From the NCBI GenBank assembly GCA_031286205.1, contig JAITUR010000061.1:1-64000 (forward strand): a DNA stretch of 64,000 nucleotides. The letters are read 5' to 3'. The notes under the pieces are model-generated. The model saw only the letters and a list, made by a program, of their open reading frames with translations, was not told the origin of the DNA and ran no database searches. Below are positions 44,664-51,346 of the stretch, piece by piece. Each line of letters opens with the position of its first letter. Within the stretch, counting starts at the first letter, position 1. The stretch is from Treponema sp. GTDB taxonomy: Bacteria > Spirochaetota > Spirochaetia > Treponematales > Breznakiellaceae. Position numbers and translations under genes: made by a program.

Positions 44664-45065
44664 TTATAATGAAATACTTAACTCCCGACCATAAACGCTA
44701 GCTATTTTTTCCAATGTTTTTACGGTCGGGTTCGCTTTCCGCGGGTTTTCAAGGCGTTGGTAGGATTGATAAGAAAGTCCAAGCCGTTTAGCAATATCGG
44801 TCTGACTTTGTTCTCCCCTGAGTTCCCGAAGCCGGAGAGACAAAATGATATGGCTTGCTACAGAAATTGGATAACCATCTTTATATATGGGCGCAGGAAT
44901 TGCGTTTCCTTGGGAGATGTCGGCTTCAAGACACCCTTCAAGGGCTTCTTTTGCCATTTCTAGAGCGTGTTCGTGAGAAAAACCAAAAGTTAATACATTT
45001 GGCATATCAGGAAAGTCCACTACAAACTTATCCCCATCTTTTTCTATATTGCAACGGTAAATCAT
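44664..45065 (-). CDS. hicB: HicB-family antitoxin with HTH domain
   Basis: 133 aa. The N-terminal partial RNase H fold is CNIEKDGDKFVVDFPDMP with FGFSHEHALEMAKEALEGCLE. The C-terminal helix-turn-helix (QSQTDIAKRLGLSYQSYQRLE) binds the operator. HicB masks the HicA ribonuclease. It follows hicA by 9 bp, the usual order. Confidence 0.93.
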   Translation of the reverse strand: MIYRCNIEKDGDKFVVDFPDMPNVLTFGFSHEHALEMAKEALEGCLEADISQGNAIPAPIYKDGYPISVASHIILSLRLRELRGEQSQTDIAKRLGLSYQSYQRLENPRKANPTVKTLEKIASVYGRELSISL

Positions 45066-45074
45066 ATAAACCTC

Positions 45075-45254
45075 CTATTTGATACCAGCTTGTTTAAGTA
45101 TCCTTTTTCCCAAAATACCCAAATCAATATTACCATGAAACGGAACAGACACAGAGCGACAGCTTTCTTTGACAAAAATATGATGAGAACCTCTAATTCT
45201 GTTTAGGTTCCACCCATTTGCTTTAAGTATTTTTATTATTTCTTTTGCTGTCAT
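45075..45254 (-). CDS. hicA: HicA mRNA-interferase toxin
   Basis: 59 aa from ATG 45254. The dsRBD-like fold opens MTAKEIIKILKANGWNLNRI, with the catalytic histidine in RGSHHIF and the closing SVPFHGNIDLGILGKRILKQ. It cleaves mRNA. No Shine-Dalgarno sequence is seen; TATATT ends 6 nt before the ATG. First gene of the hicA-hicB-membrane protein unit. Confidence 0.93.
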   Translation of the reverse strand: MTAKEIIKILKANGWNLNRIRGSHHIFVKESCRSVSVPFHGNIDLGILGKRILKQAGIK

Positions 45255-45260
45255 AGAATG

Positions 45261-45288
45261 AATATACAACATATATATTGTATTGTCA
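45261..45288 (-). promoter_or_regulatory. Promoter with overlapping operator of hicAB
   Basis: On the minus strand TTGACA, a 17-bp spacer and TATATT, ending 6 nt before the hicA ATG. The palindrome ATACAA-N8-TTGTAT at 45264-45283 lies within it and has the same half-site as the neighbouring higBA operators. Confidence 0.78.
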
Positions 45289-45295
45289 ATAGGGC

Positions 45296-45360
45296 TTCCC
45301 CTAATAGTTATTCACCTTATTCACCTGTATATAGGGAAAAGTGAATGAATGAATAACTAT
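45296..45360. repeat. Palindromic array repeat, copy B
   Basis: Begins TTCCCCTAATAGTTATTCAC like copy A, shares the loop TGTATATAGGGAAAA and the right arm GTGAATGAATGAATAA. The left arm is slightly different (CACCTTATTCAC). It lies directly upstream of the hicAB promoter. Confidence 0.92.
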
Positions 45361-45411
45361 TACACACACACACACACTTATATATAGGTATATATGTGTG
45401 TGTGTGTATCA
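45361..45411. repeat. (AC)n/(GT)n dinucleotide inverted repeat
   Basis: A run of about seven CA units, then TTATATATAGGTATATAT, then about six GT units. The two runs can form a long hairpin or slip. It lies just past the end of the second higBA pair. Confidence 0.85.
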
Positions 45412-45467
45412 TAGCCGGAAGCGTAAGGATTGGCTCTACGGCGTTCGTGAGGATAGAACAAGCCTTG

Positions 45468-45764
45468 TTACCCGCTCTGCGCCATGGGAACCAAGGTTAT
45501 TTTATACCCAAGGGAAAGCGCAACTTTTGCAACGGTATCAAAGGCGGGCTTCCCATTTTTTGAAAGAGATTGATATAGACTGGTACGGGTAACGCCTGCG
45601 GCTTTTGCGGCGGGTGTCATTGCCTTGCGTGCCCGCGCAATATCCGCAAGGGCTACCGGTAAATAGTTATAGTCTTTTTCTTCAAGGACTACTTCTAAGT
45701 ATTCGTGTATGTCGTCATCTGTTTTAAGGTAATTAATAACATCGAATTTCTTGGTTTTAATCAT
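45468..45764 (-). CDS. higA: HigA-like antitoxin, pair 2
   Basis: 98 aa, paralogous to the antidote at 43722. It has an N-terminal toxin-binding segment (YLKTDDDIHEYLEVVLEE) and an HTH (AAKAAGVTRTSLYQSLSKNG, FDTVAKVALSLGYKI). Overlaps the toxin stop by 4 bp. Divergent enough from pair 1 that cross-talk is uncertain. Confidence 0.9.
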   Translation of the reverse strand: MIKTKKFDVINYLKTDDDIHEYLEVVLEEKDYNYLPVALADIARARKAMTPAAKAAGVTRTSLYQSLSKNGKPAFDTVAKVALSLGYKITLVPMAQSG

Positions 45765-46054
45765 ATTAAATCCTTTGCCATGTTTCTGGCTTTTATAATA
45801 TCTTTATTTTGCGTAGACTTATTACCACCGCAGAGCATGATAATAATTCTTTTTCCATGGTTCACAAAATAAAGCCTATATCCTTGACCGTATCTGATTT
45901 TAGCTTCAAAAAGACCGTCATTCAGGGATCGAACTTCGCCAAGTGAACCAAGCGACATTGTCCTGATACGCTTAATGATAATTTTTTGAATTTTGCTATC
46001 TGTTAACCCCCTGAGCCAGTTGTCAAATTCATCGGTCAATTCAATATCGTACAT
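45761..46054 (-). CDS. higB: HigB/RelE-type toxin, pair 2
   Basis: 97 aa, paralogous to the toxin at 44018, with IRYGQGYRLYFVNHGKRIIIML and CGGNKSTQNKDIIKA. No Shine-Dalgarno sequence. TACAAT ends 6 nt before the ATG, as for the other two toxin genes in the array. It likely cleaves mRNA on the ribosome. Confidence 0.88.
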   Translation of the reverse strand: MYDIELTDEFDNWLRGLTDSKIQKIIIKRIRTMSLGSLGEVRSLNDGLFEAKIRYGQGYRLYFVNHGKRIIIMLCGGNKSTQNKDIIKARNMAKDLI

Positions 46055-46060
46055 ATATAT

Positions 46061-46089
46061 ATTGTATTATATATAAGACAATCTGTCAA
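46061..46089 (-). promoter_or_regulatory. Promoter with operator-like half-sites of higBA pair 2
   Basis: On the minus strand TTGACA, a 17-bp spacer and TACAAT. ATTGT and ACAAT half-sites flank an AT-rich centre in the same arrangement as pair 1. Confidence 0.75.
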
Positions 46090-46113
46090 GAGGTTTTAAG
46101 ATAAACCAGTAAG

Positions 46114-46173
46114 TAGTTATTCACTCATTCACCTGTATATAGGGAAAAGTGAATGAATGAATAAGGAATGAGG
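46114..46173. repeat. Palindromic array repeat, copy C
   Basis: TAGTTATTCACTCATTCACC, then TGTATATAGGGAAAA, then GTGAATGAATGAATAAGG. Arms and loop match copies A and B. It lies upstream of the higBA-2 promoter and downstream of the excisionase-like gene. Confidence 0.92.
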
Positions 46174-46194
46174 GGGATTTCCTTGATAAAGCCC

Positions 46195-46383
46195 TTATTG
46201 CTCAATGGTGTCCGATAACCCGTTATCAAGGTATCGTATATATTCGGATTTTGGGATAATTTTTCCCCCTATTCCATTTTTAATAATCAGCACACCCCTT
46301 TCGCCGAGCTTGTATAGATAAGATCTGCTTTTTCCCGTAAGTTCCGAAAACTCTTTTATTGTGTACCAGTTTCTATCGTTCAT
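46195..46383 (-). CDS. Excisionase/MerR-type helix-turn-helix protein
   Basis: 62 aa. The single winged HTH reads WYTIKEFSELTGKSRSYLYK, then IIPKSEYIRYLDNG, the layout of HTH_17/excisionase proteins. In an integrative element such a protein may direct excision or regulate genes. It lies after the Cro-like repressor in the same direction, probably in one transcript. Confidence 0.8.
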   Translation of the reverse strand: MNDRNWYTIKEFSELTGKSRSYLYKLGERGVLIIKNGIGGKIIPKSEYIRYLDNGLSDTIEQ

Positions 46384-46428
46384 TTTTACTCTCCTGCACC
46401 GCTAGGGGATATTATTATATATAATTAG

Positions 46429-46647
46429 CTATATCTCTTCCCCGGTGTCGTTTAGGACAAATTTTGCCTTAAATGTGCAATTTAGTACATCGGCAATTTC
46501 TTTCAACTCTTTTTCTGAAAAATTATCCCGTTTCATTTTATTAGACATATTTTGTGGGGATTGTCCAGTTTTTTTTGCAAGGTCGGTAATCGATAATCCC
46601 CGCCTTCCGATTAAAACCTTAATTTTTTCACCAAATGTAAGTGGCAT
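46429..46647 (-). CDS. Cro/CI-like XRE repressor
   Basis: 72 aa with one HTH: VLIGRRGLSITDLAKKTGQS, then PQNMSNKMKRDNFSEKELKE. GGAGGG precedes the ATG. It is divergent from the rightward operon starting at 46803, with the palindrome ATACAT-N6-ATGTAT between, so it is probably the lysogeny-type switch of the element. Confidence 0.85.
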   Translation of the reverse strand: MPLTFGEKIKVLIGRRGLSITDLAKKTGQSPQNMSNKMKRDNFSEKELKEIADVLNCTFKAKFVLNDTGEEI

Positions 46648-46673
46648 TATTACCCTCCAAATCTATTTATATT

Positions 46674-46691
46674 ATACATCTTATAATGTAT
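46674..46691. promoter_or_regulatory. Candidate operator of the Cro-like repressor
   Basis: ATACAT-CTTATA-ATGTAT is a perfect inverted repeat with 6-bp arms in the divergent promoter region. Confidence 0.55.
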
Positions 46692-46738
46692 TTTCGTCAA
46701 TAATATTTGAAAAATAAATAAAAAAGTGTAAATAATGC

Positions 46739-46767
46739 TTGACAAGCTAAATTAAATAGTGTATAAT
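46739..46767 (+). promoter_or_regulatory. Consensus sigma-70 promoter of the rightward element genes
   Basis: TTGACA-N17-TATAAT, both hexamers perfect, 35 bp before the ATG at 46803. It is the strongest promoter match in the window. Confidence 0.92.
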
Positions 46768-46802
46768 TAAACTATAAAATTTAAGACAAGGAGATAATAA
46801 CT

Positions 46803-47207
46803 ATGACAAGAGAATTGAAAAGCAAAGTAATGGCGTTGGGCAACAGGCTAGCCCCTCGCATGGACGGCGACCGCGGCGCGGCATTTGTTCAGGCTTGGAC
46901 AATCGTAAAAGCTGGCGGTCTGGAATTAGCGGTTCGGGGTGTTTCATTCGGCAACCGCCAAGAAGCCCTCCGCAGGCTGGCAAAATACAGCCCTGACCAA
47001 ATACGGGCTTTCATAGTGCCGGAACCCTGCAACAAGGCAGACAAGAAAGCCGCCGCCGTTTGGGTAGGTGTCCAGTACGGGCGTGGATTGTACCGTCTGG
47101 GCTATTTGCCGGCACAATACGCGCCAGCAGCGGTAAGTTTGAAAGCCGCAGGGCTTCGGGTGATAACCGGGGATATTAACGGCGCAAGGCTCCGGGTGGC
47201 GGTGTAA
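46803..47207 (+). CDS. Unknown protein, first gene of the rightward element operon
   Basis: 134 aa, basic and alanine-rich, opening MTRELKSKVMALGNRLAPRM. Its DNA is clearly more GC-rich than neighbouring genes, so it may have a different origin. AAGGAG precedes the ATG and the promoter is perfect, which suggests strong expression when the repressor is off. No family recognised. The regular VQAWTIVKAGGLELAVRGVSF pattern suggests a compact alpha/beta fold, but function is unknown. Confidence 0.75.
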   Translation: MTRELKSKVMALGNRLAPRMDGDRGAAFVQAWTIVKAGGLELAVRGVSFGNRQEALRRLAKYSPDQIRAFIVPEPCNKADKKAAAVWVGVQYGRGLYRLGYLPAQYAPAAVSLKAAGLRVITGDINGARLRVAV

Positions 47208-47289
47208 GGAACAGTATAGGGGCGTAAACAGCCCCGAACTGATATTTTTGCCTTACCTGTATGGGTGGGAACAATACAAGGGGGATATT

Positions 47290-47520
47290 ATGACAGATAA
47301 AGCGTATGAAAAAAAAGTTAAGAGTTTGGGCGGAGTGGCAGAATACCCAAGCTGTACAGTGGATTTTCCTAAAGATTTCCGCATAAATACTAAAAAGGAA
47401 GCATTGGACTTAATGGATATTCTTATTAGTAACGAAACCAAGAGCGGAAATCTTTACACTGTTACATTAAACGAACCTTTTACAGCATTACGGGAATTCA
47501 TGGAAAGGGTTTTAACATGA
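47290..47520 (+). CDS. Small unknown element protein
   Basis: 76 aa from ATG 47290, which has AAGGGGG upstream; the ORF track starts 14 codons earlier. Contains CTVDFPKDFRINTKKEALDL and TVTLNEPFTALREFMERVL. No family recognised. The stop overlaps the next small ORF as ATGA, indicating coupling. Confidence 0.65.
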   Translation: MTDKAYEKKVKSLGGVAEYPSCTVDFPKDFRINTKKEALDLMDILISNETKSGNLYTVTLNEPFTALREFMERVLT

Positions 47521-47690
47521 ACAAAAAAAGAAAAAAGTACTTAAATCATAAGTCCATTAAAAAAGGGCTGAATAGGTATATTAAGGAATCAATAGAAGCG
47601 TACGAGATAGCTAAAAAAATAAGGGAAAACAACCCTTACGCGGAAAAGGCATATAATGACGGAATAGCCGCCATATTGCGGAGATTGTAA
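47517..47690 (+). CDS. Very small basic protein (57 aa, below the ORF-track cutoff)
   Basis: Starts at the ATG of an ATGA overlap with the previous gene and ends with TAA at 47690. The opening MNKKRKKYLNHKSIKKGLNR is strongly basic, followed by an acidic-basic helix. It could bind nucleic acid. Support is position and coupling only. Confidence 0.55.
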   Translation: MNKKRKKYLNHKSIKKGLNRYIKESIEAYEIAKKIRENNPYAEKAYNDGIAAILRRL

Positions 47691-47696
47691 AATAAT

Positions 47697-47757
47697 AATG
47701 ACGGGTAAATGGAACTATCCATGCCCTGCCGTGAGGCACTGCCGCCCGTCATTTTTT
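47697..47757 (+). terminator. Branched terminator-like structure
   Basis: Outer arms AATGACGGG and CCCGTCATT (9 bp) enclose two small hairpins, ATGGA-ACTA-TCCAT and TGCC-GTGA-GGCA, followed by six T. The three-way junction is unusual for a simple terminator. Confidence 0.7.
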
Positions 47758-47829
47758 ATTCACCGCGCCCGTATGGGATGCGGATATTCGTTTACAGGGG
47801 GAAGCCATAAGGAACGGATAAAAACGCTA

Positions 47830-47859
47830 TGCCGGGAGAGCAGAACCCGGCAATTTTTA
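47830..47859 (+). terminator. Second hairpin terminator
   Basis: TGCCGGG and CCCGGCA around a 9-nt loop, then ATTTTTA. Confidence 0.7.
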
Positions 47860-47922
47860 CTTATTCTACGGGAATGGAAAATATGATAAAATAGATATAC
47901 CTACCAAAATGAGGAGGGGGGA

Positions 47923-48648
47923 ATGAAAAAGAAAGTCAAAGCAATATGTATTAACGGAGAGCCATTTCCTGATCTTGGAATAAAACCCGAATTAGAATTA
48001 AATCCCGATGAAGATATAATTACAGGCAAATTCAAGGGTGTAAAAAAAGAAATATATAATAAAGCAAATACAGACTTAAAAGCAAAATGCGACACATACG
48101 GTAAAATATATGAAGATGCGTTCCTTGGTAAAACAGACAAAAACAAAGCTATCTTATTACTTGAAAATAAAAAAAATGATGTTGCCGGAAAACTTGAAAG
48201 AATAGAAAAATTGCGAAACCCATGTGAAAAGGGAATTACGGTTAGCGGAAATGACATAAACCTTGTAACGAATAAGGGTTATTATAACTTACAGCATGAT
48301 GTATACACTGGTTTATTAAAAAGTTTGAATTATTGGCAGGACAGAATAAGAAATATTCCGGCAAATAAGATAGAGCCTGAAAGCCTTGAACCTATAAAAT
48401 ACCCCAAAGACATAAAAAATGAATATAGAGAAATATTAAAGGTATTGTACGGTAAAAAATATATTTCGCAATTAAAAGACGGAAAATATCCTTTAATATC
48501 TAGAAAAGGTAGACCAATAGTAAGAGAATTAATACATAAAGGAATGGGAGGAGGTACTATTTTATTATTTATTAAATATATTGATAATATACCAGCCGAT
48601 ACCGCAAGTCGTTACTACCGAGAATTGAAAGTCGATAAACCGTCTTGA
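47923..48648 (+). CDS. Unknown protein of the integrative element
   Basis: 241 aa, lysine-rich, with GAGGAGGGG upstream of the ATG. The opening is MKKKVKAICINGEPFPDLGI. A coiled or helical middle (EDAFLGKTDKNKAILLLENK) and a C-terminal part with LIHKGMGGGTILLFIKYIDN and ASRYYRELKVDK follow; the last stretch resembles a small DNA-binding helix pair but is not conclusive. Very AT-rich. No family recognised. Confidence 0.65.
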   Translation: MKKKVKAICINGEPFPDLGIKPELELNPDEDIITGKFKGVKKEIYNKANTDLKAKCDTYGKIYEDAFLGKTDKNKAILLLENKKNDVAGKLERIEKLRNPCEKGITVSGNDINLVTNKGYYNLQHDVYTGLLKSLNYWQDRIRNIPANKIEPESLEPIKYPKDIKNEYREILKVLYGKKYISQLKDGKYPLISRKGRPIVRELIHKGMGGGTILLFIKYIDNIPADTASRYYRELKVDKPS

Positions 48649-48733
48649 GAGCGGAACATAAATATTTTATCTTCCGTTAGTTCCGTTCCAAAAAACAAAA
48701 GAAATAGCCGTATACTACCCATAAATCAATTTA

Positions 48734-48748
48734 CTGTCGTGGAGACAG
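48734..48748 (+). promoter_or_regulatory. Leader hairpin CTGTC/GACAG before an SD (copy 1)
   Basis: CTGTC-GTGGA-GACAG is followed at once by AAAAGGAG and the ATG at 48762. The same layout recurs at 49235. Confidence 0.5.
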
Positions 48749-48761
48749 AAAAGGAGCGTTT

Positions 48762-48956
48762 ATGATGTTATTAGACAAGAAGGGAGCGGCTGAATTATTG
48801 CAGGTTTCAACAATCTCAATTGACCGCTTCAGAAAAGACGGATTATTGCCATTCCGGCAACTTGGATCGCTTGTCAGGTTTACCCAGGAAGACATCGATG
48901 TTTTTCTCAAAAGAACCCTTACGGAAGATGTAAGGAGGTACAATGAGGTACAATGA
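48762..48956 (+). CDS. Excisionase-family HTH protein
   Basis: 64 aa. MLLDKKGAAELLQVSTISID and FRKDGLLPFRQLGSLVRF, then EDIDVFLKRTL form a typical HTH_17/AlpA-like winged helix. AAGGAG precedes the ATG; 48765 is an equally good start. It is the second such gene in the element and probably a directionality factor or regulator of the replication-type ATPase operon. Confidence 0.82.
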   Translation: MMLLDKKGAAELLQVSTISIDRFRKDGLLPFRQLGSLVRFTQEDIDVFLKRTLTEDVRRYNEVQ

Positions 48957-49022
48957 GAGGACACTGGTTAATAAGAACATAGCTTGCGGCTCTGCTATAA
49001 AGGAAGAGATTGGAGGGTGGGC

Positions 49023-49220
49023 ATGAGTTTTGAAATTAACCATGAAGCAGAGGGAATTGCTTACATCGCGTTCCATAGAGAACTCATGAGTTTGGAATTT
49101 GGTAAGGTTACCCTTGAGTGTTGTGTCCATGATGGACACCCAAAATTTAGGATAATAAAAGAAACAAGTATCATGCCCGGCAAAGCGACTTCAGGATCAC
49201 AAGGAAGCTATGATATTTAA
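49023..49220 (+). CDS. Small unknown element protein
   Basis: 65 aa from ATG 49023, with GGAGGG upstream; the ORF track begins 13 codons earlier. It reads MSFEINHEAEGIAYIAFHRE, then FGKVTLECCVHDGHPKFRII. Predicted alternating strands; no family recognised. Confidence 0.6.
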   Translation: MSFEINHEAEGIAYIAFHRELMSLEFGKVTLECCVHDGHPKFRIIKETSIMPGKATSGSQGSYDI

Positions 49221-49234
49221 TCGGGAATAAATTA

Positions 49235-49248
49235 CTGTCGCAAGACAG
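49235..49248 (+). promoter_or_regulatory. Leader hairpin CTGTC/GACAG before an SD (copy 2)
   Basis: CTGTC-GCAA-GACAG with a GNRA tetraloop, then AAGGAG and ATG 49260. The flanking ATTTACTG/AATTACTG sequence is shared with copy 1. Confidence 0.5.
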
Positions 49249-49259
49249 AAGGAGAGTCA

Positions 49260-49445
49260 ATGAAAAGTAAAAAATTAGCCGTCCGGGGCAAGGCGTATCC
49301 CGAACGGCAAACGACAAAATCAACAAAATCTAATTACATAATAAACGAAAAACGCCGTTGTGTCAATCCGCCGCCGTATTTAAGCGCACTTAAAGCCCCG
49401 AAAATAAATGCCATGACAGCTAACGCCGCTAGAAGGGGGATTTAA
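49260..49445 (+). CDS. Small basic unknown protein
   Basis: 61 aa, opening MKSKKLAVRGKAYPERQTTK, strongly basic and probably disordered. AAGGAG precedes the ATG. Its stop TAA overlaps the next ATG (TAATG), so it is translationally coupled to the ATPase gene. No family recognised. Confidence 0.55.
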   Translation: MKSKKLAVRGKAYPERQTTKSTKSNYIINEKRRCVNPPPYLSALKAPKINAMTANAARRGI

Positions 49446-50824
49446 TGGACAGAATAGAAATAGAACAATGCTATTTGGGGAGCCTTTTACATTCCGAAGG
49501 AAAGCCTGAAACACGCCTTAATGTTAAAGACTTCCAAAGTCCGGCAAATGCTAAAATATTCAGAGCTATATACGATTTATGGGATAATGGAGTACAGCCC
49601 GATCTTACAACTGTGTTTCATGAGCTCCCCGGTGAGGCTTCGCGTATTCAAGAACTGACGAATACTGTATCGAGTGCAGCCAATCTTGTGTATTATGAAG
49701 ATCAAATATTATTGGCAAGCCAAAAACGCAATATAGAGACGGAACTGGATTTATTTAGAAGCACTATTGAAACATCTGATAATATGGCGTTGGAAACGAA
49801 TGTAAATGATTTGTTATTGAAACTTGAAAAAATTAAATTTGCCGGCACTGGTAAAAAACCTTGGCAGACCGGAAAGACGGCAAGGCAAATAATGAAAGCG
49901 GATTATCCGCCGTTGAAGTGGACGGTTGAAGGAATAATCCCTGAAGGTCTTACAAAGATTGACGGTGCGCCGAAAATGGGCAAGTCATGGTTTGCTTTAC
50001 ACTTAGCGACAGCCGTTTCTTGCGGCGGTTACTTCATGGGATCGGAAAAAATTAAACAGTGTAAAAAAGTTCTGTACCTTGCGTTAGAAGACGGAGAGAG
50101 GCGCATTAAAGACCGTCTGGAAAAACAGGGTAGTATTAGCAATGATAATCTAACCTTTATAACAGCTACTACATGGGAAGGGAGCTTATCCTCATTGAAG
50201 GGATACTTAACAGAATTCCCGGAAACAGGGTTAGTCATCATTGATACTTTATACAAATTTTGTCCTATGGAAGATAGCAATAAGTATTCTGAAACTTATA
50301 GGGCTGTTTCCGCAATTCAAAAAATAGCTATTGAAAAACATATCTCTATTGTTTTAATACACCACACTAGAAAAGGGAGCGGGAACAGAAACGGCGAAAC
50401 TTCATGGGCAGACGAAGGAATGGGATCACAGGGTATAAATGGCGCAGTCGATACCATTATCCAGTTAAGGAGACCTGACGGCAAACCGGACGGGGAAATG
50501 ATTATTAAAGGTCGGGATGTAGAAGAAAATTGTTATAATATAGCTTTTAATGCTGACATTTGCGCATGGAAAATTACAGGTAAGGGAAACATTATAAAAG
50601 AACGCAGTATGCCGCCTGAGCAAAAACGCATATACGATTTAATTGTCGGTGCCGGAGAGGTTGGAATAACAGCCAGCACTATCGCGGGGTTTTTGGGAAA
50701 GAAACAAAATACTGTCTTAAATACATTAAAGAGGCTGGAAGATCAAAACAAGGTTTTTAAGACAGGCGGCAGGGACGGCGTTTATTCCTGTTCACCTGTT
50801 CATTCCTGTTCACAAAGTGAATAG
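49445..50824 (+). CDS. DnaB-N / RepA-like AAA ATPase (element replication protein)
   Basis: 459 aa. The N-terminal ~100 residues resemble the DnaB helicase N-terminal domain (IEQCYLGSLLHSEGKPETRL, LWDNGVQPDLTTVFHEL). The middle is a RecA-fold ATPase of the RepA/AAA_25 type: Walker A IDGAPKMGKSWFALHLA, LYLALEDGERRIKDRL, Walker B GLVIIDTLYKF and IVLIHHTRKG. A C-terminal winged helix (ITASTIAGFLGKKQNTVLN) completes it. It probably unwinds or remodels DNA in element replication; a primase domain is not seen. The palindromic repeat copy D lies just after the stop and may be an origin-like site. Confidence 0.85.
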   Translation: MDRIEIEQCYLGSLLHSEGKPETRLNVKDFQSPANAKIFRAIYDLWDNGVQPDLTTVFHELPGEASRIQELTNTVSSAANLVYYEDQILLASQKRNIETELDLFRSTIETSDNMALETNVNDLLLKLEKIKFAGTGKKPWQTGKTARQIMKADYPPLKWTVEGIIPEGLTKIDGAPKMGKSWFALHLATAVSCGGYFMGSEKIKQCKKVLYLALEDGERRIKDRLEKQGSISNDNLTFITATTWEGSLSSLKGYLTEFPETGLVIIDTLYKFCPMEDSNKYSETYRAVSAIQKIAIEKHISIVLIHHTRKGSGNRNGETSWADEGMGSQGINGAVDTIIQLRRPDGKPDGEMIIKGRDVEENCYNIAFNADICAWKITGKGNIIKERSMPPEQKRIYDLIVGAGEVGITASTIAGFLGKKQNTVLNTLKRLEDQNKVFKTGGRDGVYSCSPVHSCSQSE

Positions 50825-50845
50825 TGTGAATAGTGTGAATAAGGA

Positions 50846-50904
50846 TAGTTATTCATTCATTCACTTTTCCCTATATACAGGTGAATGAGTGAATAAGGAA
50901 TAAC
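50846..50904. repeat. Palindromic array repeat, copy D (inverted)
   Basis: TTATTCATTCATTCAC, then TTTTCCCTATATACAG, then GTGAATGAGTGAATAA is the reverse complement of copies A-C. It is the only copy not next to a toxin-antitoxin module. Two GTGAATAGT units precede it. Confidence 0.9.
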
Positions 50905-50977
50905 ACCCGTCCGGGGCAAAATATAGGTTTTTCCAATGATAAAAGGAATAAATGTTGAAAAATGCAAGGAGGGAAGT

Positions 50978-51346
50978 ATGACAATAAAAGAAAGGGAACA
51001 AAAATTGTGGGATAAATTCGCACTGAAGGCTTTAGGGGAAATTTTGAGAACAGAATGTAAGAATGACGGTTATTGTATAAGGAATGTTGTCGCAAGAGCC
51101 TATGAAGCGGCAGATGTTTTTTTCTGGGGGCGGTATGAACGAGTATTGTCAAAGTATCAAGGGATAGATGCCTTAAAGCGAATTATGACATTAGATGGTA
51201 ATACAGAGAGGGGGCTCGCTCGATATAAATCAAAGCCATGTCCGTTAAGGGCTTATGCCGCCGATTTTACCCCCGGATATGAAAAATCTGCCGGGAAAGT
51301 TGCGATTGATAATTATTTTAAAGCAAAAAAATGTTTTATTGATTAA
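50978..51346 (+). CDS. Unknown protein, last gene of the element
   Basis: 122 aa from ATG 50978, with AGGAGGG upstream. The opening MTIKEREQKLWDKFALKALG and GYCIRNVVARAYEAADVFFW are helical, and a C-terminal PCPLRAYAADFTPGYEKS is loop-like. No family recognised. It is followed by a poly-C tract and the right end of the element. Confidence 0.6.
   Translation: MTIKEREQKLWDKFALKALGEILRTECKNDGYCIRNVVARAYEAADVFFWGRYERVLSKYQGIDALKRIMTLDGNTERGLARYKSKPCPLRAYAADFTPGYEKSAGKVAIDNYFKAKKCFID

Noticed and set aside
45296-45360. Array palindromes as classical integron attC sites
   Set aside because: No RYYYAAC/GTTRRRY core pair is seen and the nearby integrase looks phage-like rather than IntI. Kept only as an analogy.
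44361-46173. Palindromic repeats as a CRISPR array
   Set aside because: The copies are hundreds of bases apart with genes between them, and there are no cas genes.
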